64,000 nt of DNA, taken from NCBI GenBank assembly GCA_028023455.1, contig JAQFVV010012400.1:13523748-13587747 (forward strand), written 5' to 3'. The translations under genes were made by a program, and so were the position numbers. Below are positions 12,241-23,120 of this stretch, piece after piece; the first letter of the stretch is position 1, and each line of letters starts with the position of its first letter. The notes beneath the pieces were generated by a model. It was not told where the DNA came from, did no database searches, and worked only from the letters and a program-made list of their open reading frames with translations. The DNA comes from Epiperipatus broadwayi (lineage: Eukaryota > Onychophora > Udeonychophora > Euonychophora > Peripatidae).

Positions 12241-13255
12241 AGTCTGGTTTAACAAAGTAGATAATGATGGTAGATAGTGTGGGTGTGTGGTTCAATTTTT
12301 ATGATTAGATAGGTTATTGTTGTCTCATTACCTATCTAACTTTGAGAATAGATTTCTGTATAACTAATAATGTGTTATAAAGATACGAACTCAGAAGCAT
12401 TTGCCAATTATAAATGCTGGATAAATGAATTATCTATAAAATGATTTATTTGAAATATCCATTTTTATTTATAGCTGAAAATAGTATCACCATCACACTG
12501 TAAAAGAGTAGTTATTAAAACTTCCACTTCTGGTTGAAAAAACTAGCTAGATTATTTATATGTATGCTTAAGGTGAGTCAGGCAAATAATAATTATGTCT
12601 TGCAATTTATTTCGACATAAGAATTAATTTATAAGCACATAACATTTGTTAACTTTATATATAGTTGTTTGTGTATATGAATATACTTGTGACACATGGA
12701 TTTTGCAATTGCATAAAATTTTGTACTTACTTGCAGCTCCATAAAAATGATTGTTATATTTTTTCATTACAACATGTACATTTAAAAAAATAATAATAAT
12801 AATTCAGCTTTAAAACCAAATCAAATTGCATTTTACAAAAGAAGAATAATCTGAAATATTTATCATTTATTAACAGAAATAAAAAAAGTTGGATATTATA
12901 GTTTTTATTCATTGCCATGGAATTTTGAAATAGAAAAAAATGCTAGTCTATATATGTGTATGTTTATATATACTGATTGATAAACTGTAATTTAAAGTAA
13001 AGGTATAGCATTAAATTATTCTATAAAACAATTTAAAACACTCTTTGTTAAATTCCATTATAAATTATAACTTTATTAGATAATATAATTCCTAATGAAC
13101 TGCTTTATTTTTTTAAATGTTTTATTAATATTAATAAATAAAATATTTTTGGTTTAAACTTTTTTTTTGCCCAGTATAAATTTACACATGTTAATTTTTA
13201 TGGCTAAAGTTTTATATCTTTGAAATTATATAACAGACTGCTGTGAATATCATGT
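12241..13255. other. Unassigned AT-rich stretch
   Basis: No family motif is present. A small hairpin at about 12310-12342 (AGATAGGT with ACCTATCT) is the only structure noticed. Confidence 0.45.
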
Positions 13256-13259
13256 TTCT

Positions 13260-13745
13260 GAAAGGTATTTAGGTCAGTAGAAGAGTTAAAAGATAGAGTA
13301 TTTTATCATAGAGAAATAACTATTACAATTAAGTTATCTGTTATCTAATTTATTGTATGGATGTAGAATTTGGATGCTCTGTAAAATTTTAAAACACAAC
13401 TGCATGACTGTAAAACCAATCAATATGCTCTTCAGCTTGCAGGGTGTGATACTATTGGGTCCATTATTGTAAAATCATATCTTCGTTGGATTGGATATAT
13501 AAAATGAATGAAAGGGTATTTTATGATGTAAACTTCAACCTGGGTTTCATAGGAGAGGTAGATCCCATCTTCATTATAATGATTATCTCAAAGATATTCT
13601 AAAAAAGTTAAAGGTTAGTTGTTTCCATTGAGAGGATATAGCCGAGAATAGAATACATTTAAACATGGAGTTGGAGTTGAAGTATTCGAGAAAAAGTTTT
13701 TTGCTGTAGAAATTTAAAAGACAATATCATTAAATATAGGATCCA
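13260..13745 (+). pseudogene. LINE 3' end relic (shared family, copy 1)
   Basis: The plus strand carries the last part of a LINE polyprotein. The conserved run SIIVKSYLRWIGYIK (about 13460-13505) is the typical LRWxGHVxRM block. It is followed by remnants of the 'RLPKKIFYGEL / GKRxRGRP / RYKDxLK' region and a closing segment ending near KKFFAVEI. The same blocks occur on the minus strand at 32.5-33.5 kb and on the plus strand at 37.0 kb, so this is a multi-copy family here. It is riddled with stops. Confidence 0.6.
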
Positions 13746-13815
13746 GGAGTGGTTAGCACAGTTGCCTTACAAGCAGTTGTCCTGGGTTCGCTTCCTGGCC
13801 GATGCTTTGACACAA
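13746..13815 (+). repeat. tRNA-derived SINE, degenerate copy
   Basis: AGTGGTTAGCACAGTTGCCT matches a weakened pol III A box, and GGTTCGCTTCC matches the B box (GGTTCGANTCC) with one change. CCTTACAAG between them is an anticodon arm with TAC, suggesting an origin from tRNA-Val. The GATGCTTTGACACA tail and a following A run are shared with the better copy at 17628-17720. No clear flanking duplication was found. Confidence 0.6.
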
Positions 13816-14826
13816 AAAAAAAACCATACTCTTTATGTGGACATATATATGGTTCACAAATTGGTTTGTGTAGTCACCACAAAACTCATTTTTAGAGTAC
13901 TTTTTTGTACCCCCCCCTTCTTTCTTTCTTTTTTTTTTAAAGTTGGAATGGTCTTTTTTTTTTTTGAGTGGCTGTTTATTATTAGAGTTTCCATGAAGGA
14001 GGTAGGGATAGAAAAATACTGTCTTATTATTGAAATTGGATAGAACTTTATTGCTGAAATAATCATGAGAAATATGCCATCATTGGCTTAGTTACCCAAA
14101 TTTTTTCAAGGTAAATAAAGTAATTAGCCATTCATGAGCTTTACATATGGTCATTAATAGATCCACCTGCTTGGGTCTAAGCTGAGTGAATCTTTATATT
14201 TTTTCCCCAAGTTACAATCAGGCTTAAACTTTATCAGATAGCTGGCCCAAGCCAAATCCACTAGTCATCCAATAGCTTAATACAAAATAGTGCAGTCAAT
14301 GGTTTTATTTTAATATTGTATGCAACAAAGAAGCATTATATTGAAGTAATTGAAAGAAAATTTCTGCAACTTGTTTATTTAATGTTTTAAAGGGTATAAG
14401 TTATGAGGCTTATTAATATATTACATATATTTGTCATAGTGTCTGTGAATATATGTAATATGCAGTAGCATAATAATTAAATCAAGGAAGATAATTGCCC
14501 TTGGGACTCCGTAGCAAAAAGATTCCACTGATCTTAAAACTAACATTAGGATTCAAAAATACTAACAATTAAAATAATGATTTCTTTTATATATCATTAG
14601 GTCTCAAGAGCTTTTATGTATCCAGCAATTTTTAATTTTGTATAATACGTATATTAAAACTTAATCCTCTATTTCAAAATTAATTCTACATAGTTGTATT
14701 TTATCATTAATATTATTGTTTAATACTTGTATAATATAAATGTATTTTATTATATAAAACCCTTGTGTATTTATAGCTAAGTATAAATACACAAATGTGC
14801 CAGCACATCTATAGTTGGATGTCTTA
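13816..14826. other. Unassigned stretch with long homopolymers
   Basis: It contains C-, T- and A-runs (for example T runs near 13930-13965) and no credible gene. The open frames at 13762-14066 on both strands are homopolymer artefacts. 14150-14290 is less AT-rich and shares phrases such as GCCATCCAATA-like sequence with 62.35-62.46 kb, so it may be an unnamed repeat. Confidence 0.4.
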
Positions 14827-15092
14827 TGAATAGGCAAGCTTACAATTATTATTCTGAACCTCCTTTACCATTTACACAGTTTATCTTCATATTCAAATCT
14901 GGTATGATGGTAGGCTATACAAATTAAGATTCTTTGAAAATATTGCGTGATGGGTAAATCACCTCTCACCTAGCATTTCCAAAGAATCTTGAATTGTATA
15001 GGTTTTCATTATTACAGGTTTGAATACAAAGTTAAATTGTGTAAGTGATAAGAGGGTGTTTAAAAAAACAATTATAAGCTTGCCTATCACTT
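14827..15092. repeat. Foldback/MITE-like inverted repeat
   Basis: Two arms of about 110 bp (about 14830-14941 and 14979-15090) are imperfect reverse complements. They share AGGCAAGCTTA at the outer end and AGATTCTTTGRAAA at the inner end, separated by a spacer of about 37 bp. There is no open frame. The structure fits a short non-autonomous foldback or MITE; no target duplication was identified. Confidence 0.65.
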
Positions 15093-16580
15093 ATGTGCAC
15101 TTATACACACACAGGAGGTTTCTACTATAAAATGCTTTTATATTCTACAAATATTAAATAATATTTATAAACTTAGAATTGTGTAATGAGAACGAAATGT
15201 TATAGTAGTCCCCCCCCCCCCATACTCACAGATTGATTTTAAACATTTATATAATTTGATTATCAAGATATAATGAGGTATATTTGGTTTTCAGATATAA
15301 AATATTGCAAATTTTATGTTCACCATACCCTCATCTCTGAATGGTCAGTTTCAGACACAATACTAGTAGGCATGAGCTCTATTTCTTGGTAAATAATTTT
15401 AATATTAAAAGTACATTTAAATCAAATTTCCAAAGACACCAACTCTTTTTTTAATAGCAAATTCAGTTATTAACAAACAAAATAGTAATATTTCCAAAAT
15501 ATCACTATTTACAGAAACTGATTAGTAGGCAATATAAATGTAATAAAATGTTATCTTAGATATACATTTGACAACTAACAAAAGCTAATTTAGCATTGAT
15601 GAGAATAATAAGGAAATCAAGTCATACATCACTTGACTTAATTAGTTGTATTAGTATTGATAATGTTATGAATAACTCAATATCATTTTTAGTTATGCCT
15701 GCTTAATTGATATTTAATTAAATATAAAGTTACTTTATGATTTAGCTGGATAATTATAACAAATATATCTTAATTATTTAATAGGTTAATTATATAAATT
15801 ATTTTAAGATATCATTTGAATTGTTTTACTGAATTAAATTGACCTCATAAAATATATTGTCTCTATGCCTAGAAGTGTATGTATGTGTCACATTAACATA
15901 TGTAAGTTAAACTAATATATTTTTTAATATTACTGTGTCCCTTGTGATGCACATCATTCAATATATATATTATTGTACAAGATAATTCGAATTAATGGAA
16001 ACACCTCTCACTTTGAATAAATGGTAGTTGTAAAATATTCTATAATTGATTAAGTGTACTCTTAAATAGTCATTCTTCCACTTGAGATTAATGAGTATAA
16101 ATGTTTATTTTTCTTTTAGTATATACAATGGAATGCAATCTACACCTGTATCACTCAAGGATACCTTAAGATTAAGGGTAGACTATTATTAATAATGCCA
16201 TTTAATGAATTTTCTAATCTTCTATGATTTATAATAATAATATTTATATATCGTCCAAAGCATTGTTTATGATTGTATTTAAAGTACATATATATTTATA
16301 TGATGAATAAACTTACTTATCTTATGAATAAATATAATAACAAATAGCTATATCTCATCAGGTTTGATATACTATAAACAAGATTCAGTGTCCTCTGGAA
16401 ATCACAGAGAAATATAAATCCATATCAACATAAATGAGCTTCCATTCAGATTGTCATTATTTGCACCATGATTTTTTTCATACTTTTAATGTCTACAATA
16501 TTATGTTGTTACAGAGGTTACAGCAAAGCCATGGCTTTGTTTTGTGAATCAATATTATGGTACATTAACTTACTAGTTTA
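15093..16580. other. Unassigned AT-rich stretch
   Basis: A poly-C tract lies at about 15211-15221. No genes or clear repeats were recognised. Confidence 0.45.
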
Positions 16581-16584
16581 AATT

Positions 16585-16900
16585 ATCAAATACTGAAAGG
16601 TAAATCAAGTAAGGAGTTATTGCTGACAACTTATCATTATTCATTTCTGTATTATATGCTAATGGTATGTTCTGATTCACACATATATTTATATAAAATA
16701 TCCAAATAATCTGAATAAGTTTAACATAAATTTTTGTTAATCAAATGAATTTTCACATTAGGAAACTATTTCCATGCATCAAACATTGAAAGATAAATCA
16801 AATAAGAATATTATTGTTGATAACATATTATTCAAAATATTTTAAATAAGTGTAACATTATTTGTATAAGTCAAATGAACTCCCATGTGCACACATTATT
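16585..16900 (+). repeat. Diverged tandem duplication, about 190 bp period
   Basis: The block at about 16587 (CAAATACTGAAAGGTAAATC onward) recurs in diverged form at about 16778 (CAAACATTGAAAGATAAATC). Each is followed by related TAAGT-GTAACAT and GTCAAATGAA-type sequence. It looks like an old two-unit tandem repeat. Confidence 0.5.
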
Positions 16901-17258
16901 ATTTGATGTAGATATGACTGATAATCCACATGTAAAATGATTATATTCCAATATTTATTTTCAGTTCATTAGTACAAGAATCTTGGTATATATTAAGAGT
17001 TCAAGTAGAATTTTGGTTTCTGGGCTTTAAATTTGAAGTTATATTATTGTAATTATGTTATCATAAAGGTTTTCATGGGCAAAAGATATAAATAAGAGTT
17101 TTAGGTTCTCTCTGTGTGTATGGTTGCTTGCTATTAATATTATGTCACCAATGTTTTAGCTTGATCTAATCTTTCATCATTTGATTCATATGGTTGGATT
17201 AGTGACTTGTCTTTAGTACTTGCTTCTGATTCATTATTTTTTCTAGGTGATTGGAAGT
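16901..17258. other. Unassigned stretch
   Basis: No coding or structural signal was recognised. Confidence 0.4.
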
Positions 17259-17442
17259 GAGATTTGATTGAAATATCAGTTATGATATTGATAATATCCT
17301 AACACAGATATGAGAAAATCTGAAACTCGCATAGAAATATATACATGTTTGAGATTCATTTGAAATATCACTTATAATATTGATAATGTCCTAATACAGA
17401 TATGAAAAAAATCTGTAATCTGAATAGAAATATCTACATACA
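17259..17442 (+). repeat. Two-unit tandem duplication, about 91 bp period
   Basis: GAGATTTGATTGAAATATCA (17260) is repeated as GAGATTCATTTGAAATATCA (17351). Matching downstream blocks (GATATTGATAAT, CAGATATGA, ATAGAAATAT) keep the same spacing in both units. Confidence 0.65.
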
Positions 17443-17610
17443 TTTCTTCATGACAAGTAGAAAATATTTTGGATTATAATTGATTTCTTTTTATATTACA
17501 TTTTTTATTTGTAGAATGCAGAAACTTAAAGCACCAAAAAATAATTTGAAGAATTTATTATTTCTATACTAAGCATTTTAAAACATTTCCATTTTATGCT
17601 TAATTAGAAA

Positions 17611-17627
17611 GAAATGGCTTTTTTTTT
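17611..17627. repeat. SINE target-site duplication, left
   Basis: GAAATGGCTTTTTTTTT, 17 bp, is identical to 17721-17737 on the other side of the SINE. Confidence 0.85.
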
Positions 17628-17720
17628 CATGTGTCATAGCATCGGCCGGGAAGCGAACCCGCAACTTGGGCAACTACTTGTAAGGCAGTCGCGCTGACCT
17701 CTCGACCACTAATGCTTGAT
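17628..17720 (-). repeat. tRNA-derived SINE with perfect target duplication
   Basis: On the minus strand the element begins with an A-box-like TAGTGGTCGAGAGGTCAG. A tRNA-Val-like anticodon arm (CTGCCTTACAAG) and an exact-core B box GGTTCGCTTCC follow. The end is GATGCTATGACACATG joined to an A-rich sequence that forms part of the target duplication. At about 93 bp it is barely longer than a tRNA and has no LINE-like tail, so it may be a minimal SINE or a retroposed tRNA gene. It is clearly less eroded than the copy at 13.75 kb. Confidence 0.8.
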
Positions 17721-17737
17721 GAAATGGCTTTTTTTTT
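17721..17737. repeat. SINE target-site duplication, right
   Basis: An exact copy of 17611-17627. Confidence 0.85.
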
Positions 17738-19352
17738 CCCATTCAAAAAGCCAAAATACAAACTGGGGAAGATATATATATATTTAATATTAGTGTTTAA
17801 AAATTTTTTTTATTGAAAGTGTGCATAAGTACAAAATGTATGGCTGCATAATGAAATACAACTAGAGTATAAAGTATAGTGATAAAAATGTTTTTAGAAA
17901 TATAAATAAGGAATGGTTTTAGTGATTAAGTTATGTTATTTGTATATAACTGCCTATCCTGAGAATTTTTTCTAAGATAGTTTAAATTATAATACTAGAT
18001 TTGCTATTTCAAAATTCATCCTCTGCAACAGAAGTACTTATAATATCAAACAGCATATATTATGATAGATTGCTTATTCAGTATTCATTTCTCCATCATT
18101 GGATAATAAAAAGGGTATTGACTTTATAACTTGCTCTTATTTAGTGAGTAATAGTGTGAAAACAAATCTAGTTGTCACCAATTGTGAGGGTTGTTAAATT
18201 ATAACTGTGGAGAGATGTGATTGATCTAATGAAACAGTGATGGAAAGTTTTATTTGTACTCTTCCTAGTTTGTCTTTCAATTTTGGAAATGTGAATAATA
18301 TATTCTGACATTAAAAGTAAATTTTGGCTTATCACTTCTGATGCCTTGGCTGTATTATAATTTTATGCTTTTATATTGTTGAAATTAATTGAATTATATT
18401 TTAATAATTATGTTGGATGTATTTATGCAATACTTTAAAAATCTTTTCTTTGTAAACCATTTCAACCTTATAGTTGTTAAGTCTATTGGCAATTTTAGTA
18501 ATATATCACAATATTATTATAATAGATAATTAATTAGAAACTGTGTAAGTTATATTTTTTAAAACAAAAGAATCCACTGATATACTATGGTTTTACTTTT
18601 TATACCTATGAATTGAGATTTAGAATTTTTTTCAGCTTCTGATCAGGCTAGATGATTAAACAAGGATAGAAAGCTGCTCAAATCCTACCAACCTATACCT
18701 GGAAAGTATGATGAGTGTTATCATAATTCACTGAATCTTTATGAGAATCTATTTGAAAGATATTTGCTTTGCACTGGTCCATTTGAAAACTGTTTTATCT
18801 GTATTCTTATTATTTATAAATAAGTAAGATTAAATTATGCTATAGCTATATAAGTATTCTAAGATTTTGGAAATCATTTCAGATTGAATTGGTTTCTAAA
18901 TTTTAAGATCGTTAAAAGTTTGTCATTCCCGATTGACTACTGGTTGGATTCAGTGGAAGCAGATTCTCTTACCAGAATTGCCGTCAGTTTGAAACTATTC
19001 ATAGGACTTAGTAATTACTGATAATTACTTCTATGATTAAAAAACAAAATAGTGAGATCTTACTATTGTCAAGATTCTGTCATCTTTATTCTTACAGGAG
19101 GAGCATTCCTATTTTCTGTTGGTAGTTTTTTTGTATGAAAAACTGTGAAAATATTGTTCGTATATACAGTTATTGTAATGAAATAGTCTATTTCAAATTT
19201 TGTCTGCTATCTGATTACAGGTAACTTATTGCAAACTTCTTTTAATTCTTATTACTTGCTTATCTTCAAAATTGCAAGTATTTCATCTTTGTGCTGAAGA
19301 TTACTTTTGATTTCACTTTGTTCCTTTTTCTTTTTATATTTTTTGAAATTTC
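17738..19352. other. Unassigned AT-rich stretch
   Basis: No protein motif, RNA gene or repeat boundary was recognised. Confidence 0.45.
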
Positions 19353-19360
19353 CTCTAACA
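19353..19360. repeat. hAT target-site duplication, left
   Basis: CTCTAACA precedes the CAGAGCT terminus and matches CTCTAGCA at 20464-20471 in seven of eight positions. Confidence 0.6.
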
Positions 19361-20463
19361 CAGAGCTGTCTAAAGCATGGCTCGCCTAGTGTTTTGATTT
19401 TTTTGAGTGAAAAAATAAAATAATTTAAATTGAATGCTTATTAGATATTTTAGTTTTATCACTAATTGATAATGTTGATATTATTATATGGTATTTTTAC
19501 ATTACTGTATATCCAAACATTTTTCAAATATAAGATTGTCTAAAAAGCTGCTTTGGACTGTTCTTGATCCACCACATATGGTATGAGCATTCTTTGTAAA
19601 CAGGTGCACTATTAGTGCACAATTACTTCTGTTCAGTTATAATTTATCTGTAATTAACAGTAGGCCTCTTCAATAATTTAATATCTATATACTTTTATTA
19701 TTTTTGATGTAGCCAGAGCTGGCCTAGTTCAAAAGTCCCAAGCCTGCCTTATGTCTTTGGGAAAATCAAGAAATAGATGAAAATATTTTATCACTATGTT
19801 TTTTTTTTTTTTTTTTGTGCCAAAACTATTATTTTTAGGCCCTACAATGACTATTATATGCAAAGTAATAGAATTATAAATACACTGTGTGGTGTTGCAG
19901 ATTTGTCAGCTATGTACAATGTGTTTCCCTAAATATTTTGTAACTCTAATTTTTAGACCCTACAATGACTATTATATGCAAAGTAATAGAATTATAAATA
20001 CACTGTGTGGTGATGCAGATTTGTCAGCTATGTACAATGTGTTTCCCTAAATATTTTGTAACTCTGGTCATGGTAATTGTGAAATGCAAATAATAAATAA
20101 TTATTTATACATTATAAGTACCAATTGGTGCAATTTTATTAAATCAATATTTGAGTAAACAAAATAAAATATGTAAAATGCAAAAAAAGTTTTATTTTTT
20201 TTTTAATGTTTTTTTTTTTTTGTTTTGTAAATTTTATTTCAAAATAAATGAAAATTTTTAACAAAGAGAATCATTTTTGACTTGATTTCTATATCTATTC
20301 AGATTTTTAAAAATATCTTGGTGTTTTAGTGGTTTTTGTCATTTGTAAAAGAATCCTCTCTTCTCCGCATGAAAACATGGCACTTTCCCTCCCATACTTT
20401 TTTCAGGCCAGTTCTTGATGCAGTGCTAGAATTTTTTTAATGCAGCCCTTGGATTTAGCCCTG
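19361..20463. mobile_element. Non-autonomous hAT element
   Basis: About 1.1 kb with imperfect inverted ends. The left end is CAGAGCTGTCTAAAGC and the reverse complement of the right end is CAGGGCTAAATCC. An 8-bp duplication with one mismatch flanks it. There is no transposase; the interior is non-coding and carries a 118-bp tandem duplication. A second CAGAGCTGGC sequence near 19715 may be an internal copy of a terminus. Confidence 0.6.
19832..20065 (+). repeat. Tandem duplication, 118-bp unit x2
   Basis: Two nearly identical units begin at about 19832 and 19950, running from TTTTTAGRCCCTACAATGAC to TTTTGTAACTCT. They differ at only a few positions (for example GGTGTTGCAG versus GGTGATGCAG), so the duplication is recent relative to the element that holds it. 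Confidence 0.9.
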
Positions 20464-20471
20464 CTCTAGCA
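20464..20471. repeat. hAT target-site duplication, right
   Basis: CTCTAGCA follows the CCCTG terminus and pairs with 19353-19360. Confidence 0.6.
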
Positions 20472-21479
20472 TATTGATTATTGTGTTTCTATCTTTAAAT
20501 TAGAAATGTTTTTTTATTGTTCACTAAATATTTTTTCATTTTTAAATATCTCAATATTTTTAATCTTATCTATTCAATTTTTAAAAAAATATTTTCTCTG
20601 CAAATCTGCATTAAAAAAGCCCATGTGATCTGTGCTTGATGTAAAGCTACATTTCTGATTATATTGTGGAACTATGAACTACTTTGTATCTAACTATACA
20701 ACTTCAATTATAACCTATCCAAAGAAAAAATGTAAAATAACAAACAAAAATGTAAATAAACAAATGAAAAACTATTAAAATTAGCAAATTTTATAATACT
20801 CAATCAACTATTTTTTCCCTCTGAGCACCTTACGCAATCACATTAAAAAAAAAAAAAATTAGTAAATAATTTTTTTGCCAATAGCTGTTTTTCTGTTTTA
20901 GAGCATCATATACTTTTATATTCGTTAATAACATTTCTTCATTTTCTGTTAAGCACAAAATTTTCTTCATCCTTTATTATTCTTTCCCAATTTGATGTGC
21001 AATATTTTGCATTATAAATTATTTTCTGAACCTAATGCTAAAAATTTTAAATACTAAAAGTTGATACTGATTTAAAAATATCAAGTAATGGATATCTTAA
21101 TTTCCTGATAACAAAATCACTTTTATTTTTCTATAAGAGCAAAAAGTTACTGAAAAAAGAAAAAGAACGATAGCAATGAAAATTAAACATTTCACTATTT
21201 TACAAATAAAAATATGGTAGTTAGTGTTTTTTTTTCATATTGCTTCATTGGAATGCATGAATGAATACACATTCAGTAAAACATATGCAAATATTTTCCC
21301 TTAATGTATTATTAATAACTATATTTTTTTAAAATTTTATTTATATTATAATCTTAATTTGTATATGCATATTATACAAATAAAAAAGTGACTTATGTGT
21401 GAGTGCATCTTGAAAAGAATTATACATGGTCAGTTAAATAAATAATGCATATTCTATTCCAATCAATGTTTTATCAACA
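20472..21479. other. Unassigned AT-rich stretch
   Basis: No credible gene or repeat edge. The 3' part may run into the PLE that follows. Confidence 0.45.
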
Positions 21480-21659
21480 AAATGTGAGCTATTTTATACT
21501 ACATGCATTTGTATGGGAAAGGGACTGATAAAGAAAGTATGCCAGTAAGAATACTGTAGAGATAATAGGATTTGGAAAATATATTAAAAATTCTAAAGAA
21601 ATTGTTAATAAGTTAAATAATATTAAGTTAAATAGAAATGGAATGATAGCATCGTAGTA

Positions 21660-22740
21660 TTGATGTTGTTATAGAAAAATTAAAAATAAGTAATGTTTTA
21701 TCAGAAGAATGGATGTATATTATTTATGAAGCATTATTAATAATAGATGAGGCATTGTATTTTAAATATAATGATTTTTGGAGTATAGGCAAAAGATGGG
21801 TAATGGGATGTTCAATTAATGGAATTTTATCATCAGTAGTAATAAATAGTATTGAGGAAAGTATAATTGATAGAGTTATAAGTAATAGTGAGATTAAAGA
21901 ATATTACAGTGATGGAGATATTATTGTGGGAAATAATAGAAGTATTAATAAAGTTTTTAATGAGTTAAATAATAAGTTTAATATATTTATTATGGAAAAA
22001 GAAGAAACTAGATTAAAGTATTTAGACATTTTTTTAAGAAGAGGGATGTTGAATGAGTTAGTTGTTTAATATAATATTAAAGTGAAAAGATTAGAAGGTT
22101 GATTAGTCCAAATTCCTATCAGCCATGGTGCCAGAAAATGAGAGTTTTAAAGGAATTTAAATTAAAAAATGATAGGATAACATTAAATAAAAAAGAGGCT
22201 TATTAAAGGTGGAAAATGATTATGTAAAAATAGGTTACAAAAGGAAAGAAATTAGAAGGATTTTTGATAATAAAATAGATTGAATAAATAAGAATAATAG
22301 GAGTAAGTAAAAAAAAAAAAGGTATATAAAAGATTAGTGAAAGAAAAATTGCCAAATAATGTAAAAGTAGCTTGGAAAATAATAAGTCTTTGAGTAGTAC
22401 TGTGAGGCTAGTTTATAAAATTGGCTGTGGAAAATTCATTAAAACATATATAGGACAGACAGGCAGAATGGCAATTGAAAGATGTAAGAAACATAATTGA
22501 ACCATTAGTAGATAATATATGAAATCAGGACCATATTTACATTATTTGGATACAGGGCATAAAAGGAAATGTGAAGAAAATATGTGTTATAAAATATGTG
22601 AAGGATTAGCATAAGAGAATATATTATGAAACATTGTATATTCAAGAAAACTTGAACAAATGTGTAAATATAGTAAAAGATGGAGCAAAATTAGGAGGAA
22701 AATGGACTTTATTAAATAGTTGGAAAATGTAGGAAATGAT
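21660..22740 (+). pseudogene. PLE reverse transcriptase and GIY-YIG endonuclease, broken
   Basis: The longest open part (21713-22069, 118 codons) reads ALYFKYNDFWSIGKRWVMG, equivalent to the PLE block before the 'MGSPLSPI' motif, here CSINGILSSVVINSIEESI. The RT active-site YxDD box is changed to YYSDGD, so both catalytic aspartates are no longer in the right place. RLKYLDIFLRR matches the FLDxxI block at the end of the RT. After frameshifts a GIY-YIG core appears as LVYKIGCGKFIKTYIGQTGR (from 22405), with the conserved YIG and arginine, and then breaks at a stop. The remaining C-terminal part to 22740 keeps only scattered similarity. Confidence 0.75.
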
Positions 22741-23024
22741 TGTAAATATGTAAATAACATTTTAAAAAGATATAAAATATGTATTTAATTATCATTATTT
22801 TTGAAAAAATTTGTAAAAAAATTTTTTTTGAATTATTGGTATAAAATTTTTTAGTTTTAATTTATTTAAATGAATATTGTATATATATGTTAGATGTAAA
22901 ATATGTTAAATTTATTTTATTTATTTGATTATATATATGTATTTAAAAAAAGTGCAATTTAATGTAAATAATGTGTAATAGATGGAGTAGATATAGTTAG
23001 TTAGTTATTTGAATTATATAATAT

Positions 23025-23053
23025 CTTGAGAAGGTCTCAATGGAGATGAAAGC
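23025..23053 (+). ncRNA. Hammerhead-like motif in PLE tail (degenerate)
   Basis: The sequence reads CTTGAGA, then GGTCTC-AATG-GAGAT as an imperfect stem II, then GAAAGC. The order matches the hammerhead core (CUGAUGA, stem II, GAAA), with CTTGAGA standing in for CTGATGA. It lies about 285 bp downstream of the coding relic, where PLE terminal hammerheads are expected. Confidence 0.45.
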
Positions 23054-23120
23054 CAATTTGATAATTATTATAATATAATTATTAATAGTTGTTTATTTCA
23101 ATCTTGTTTTGATAGATTCT

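Larger units (their letters stand above)
21480..23120 (+). mobile_element. Penelope-like retroelement, near-complete 3' half (dead)
   Basis: Plus-strand PLE relic holding, in order, part of a reverse transcriptase (about 21500-22069), the linker, a GIY-YIG endonuclease (about 22400-22500), an AT-rich tail and a hammerhead-like motif (23025-23053). It ends near a repeat of the tail. PLEs are retroelements of eukaryotes that pair an RT related to telomerase with a GIY-YIG nuclease. Numerous stops make this copy inactive. Confidence 0.75.

Noticed and set aside
13762-14066. Overlapping open frames on both strands
   Set aside because: They arise from the SINE and long T/C homopolymers.
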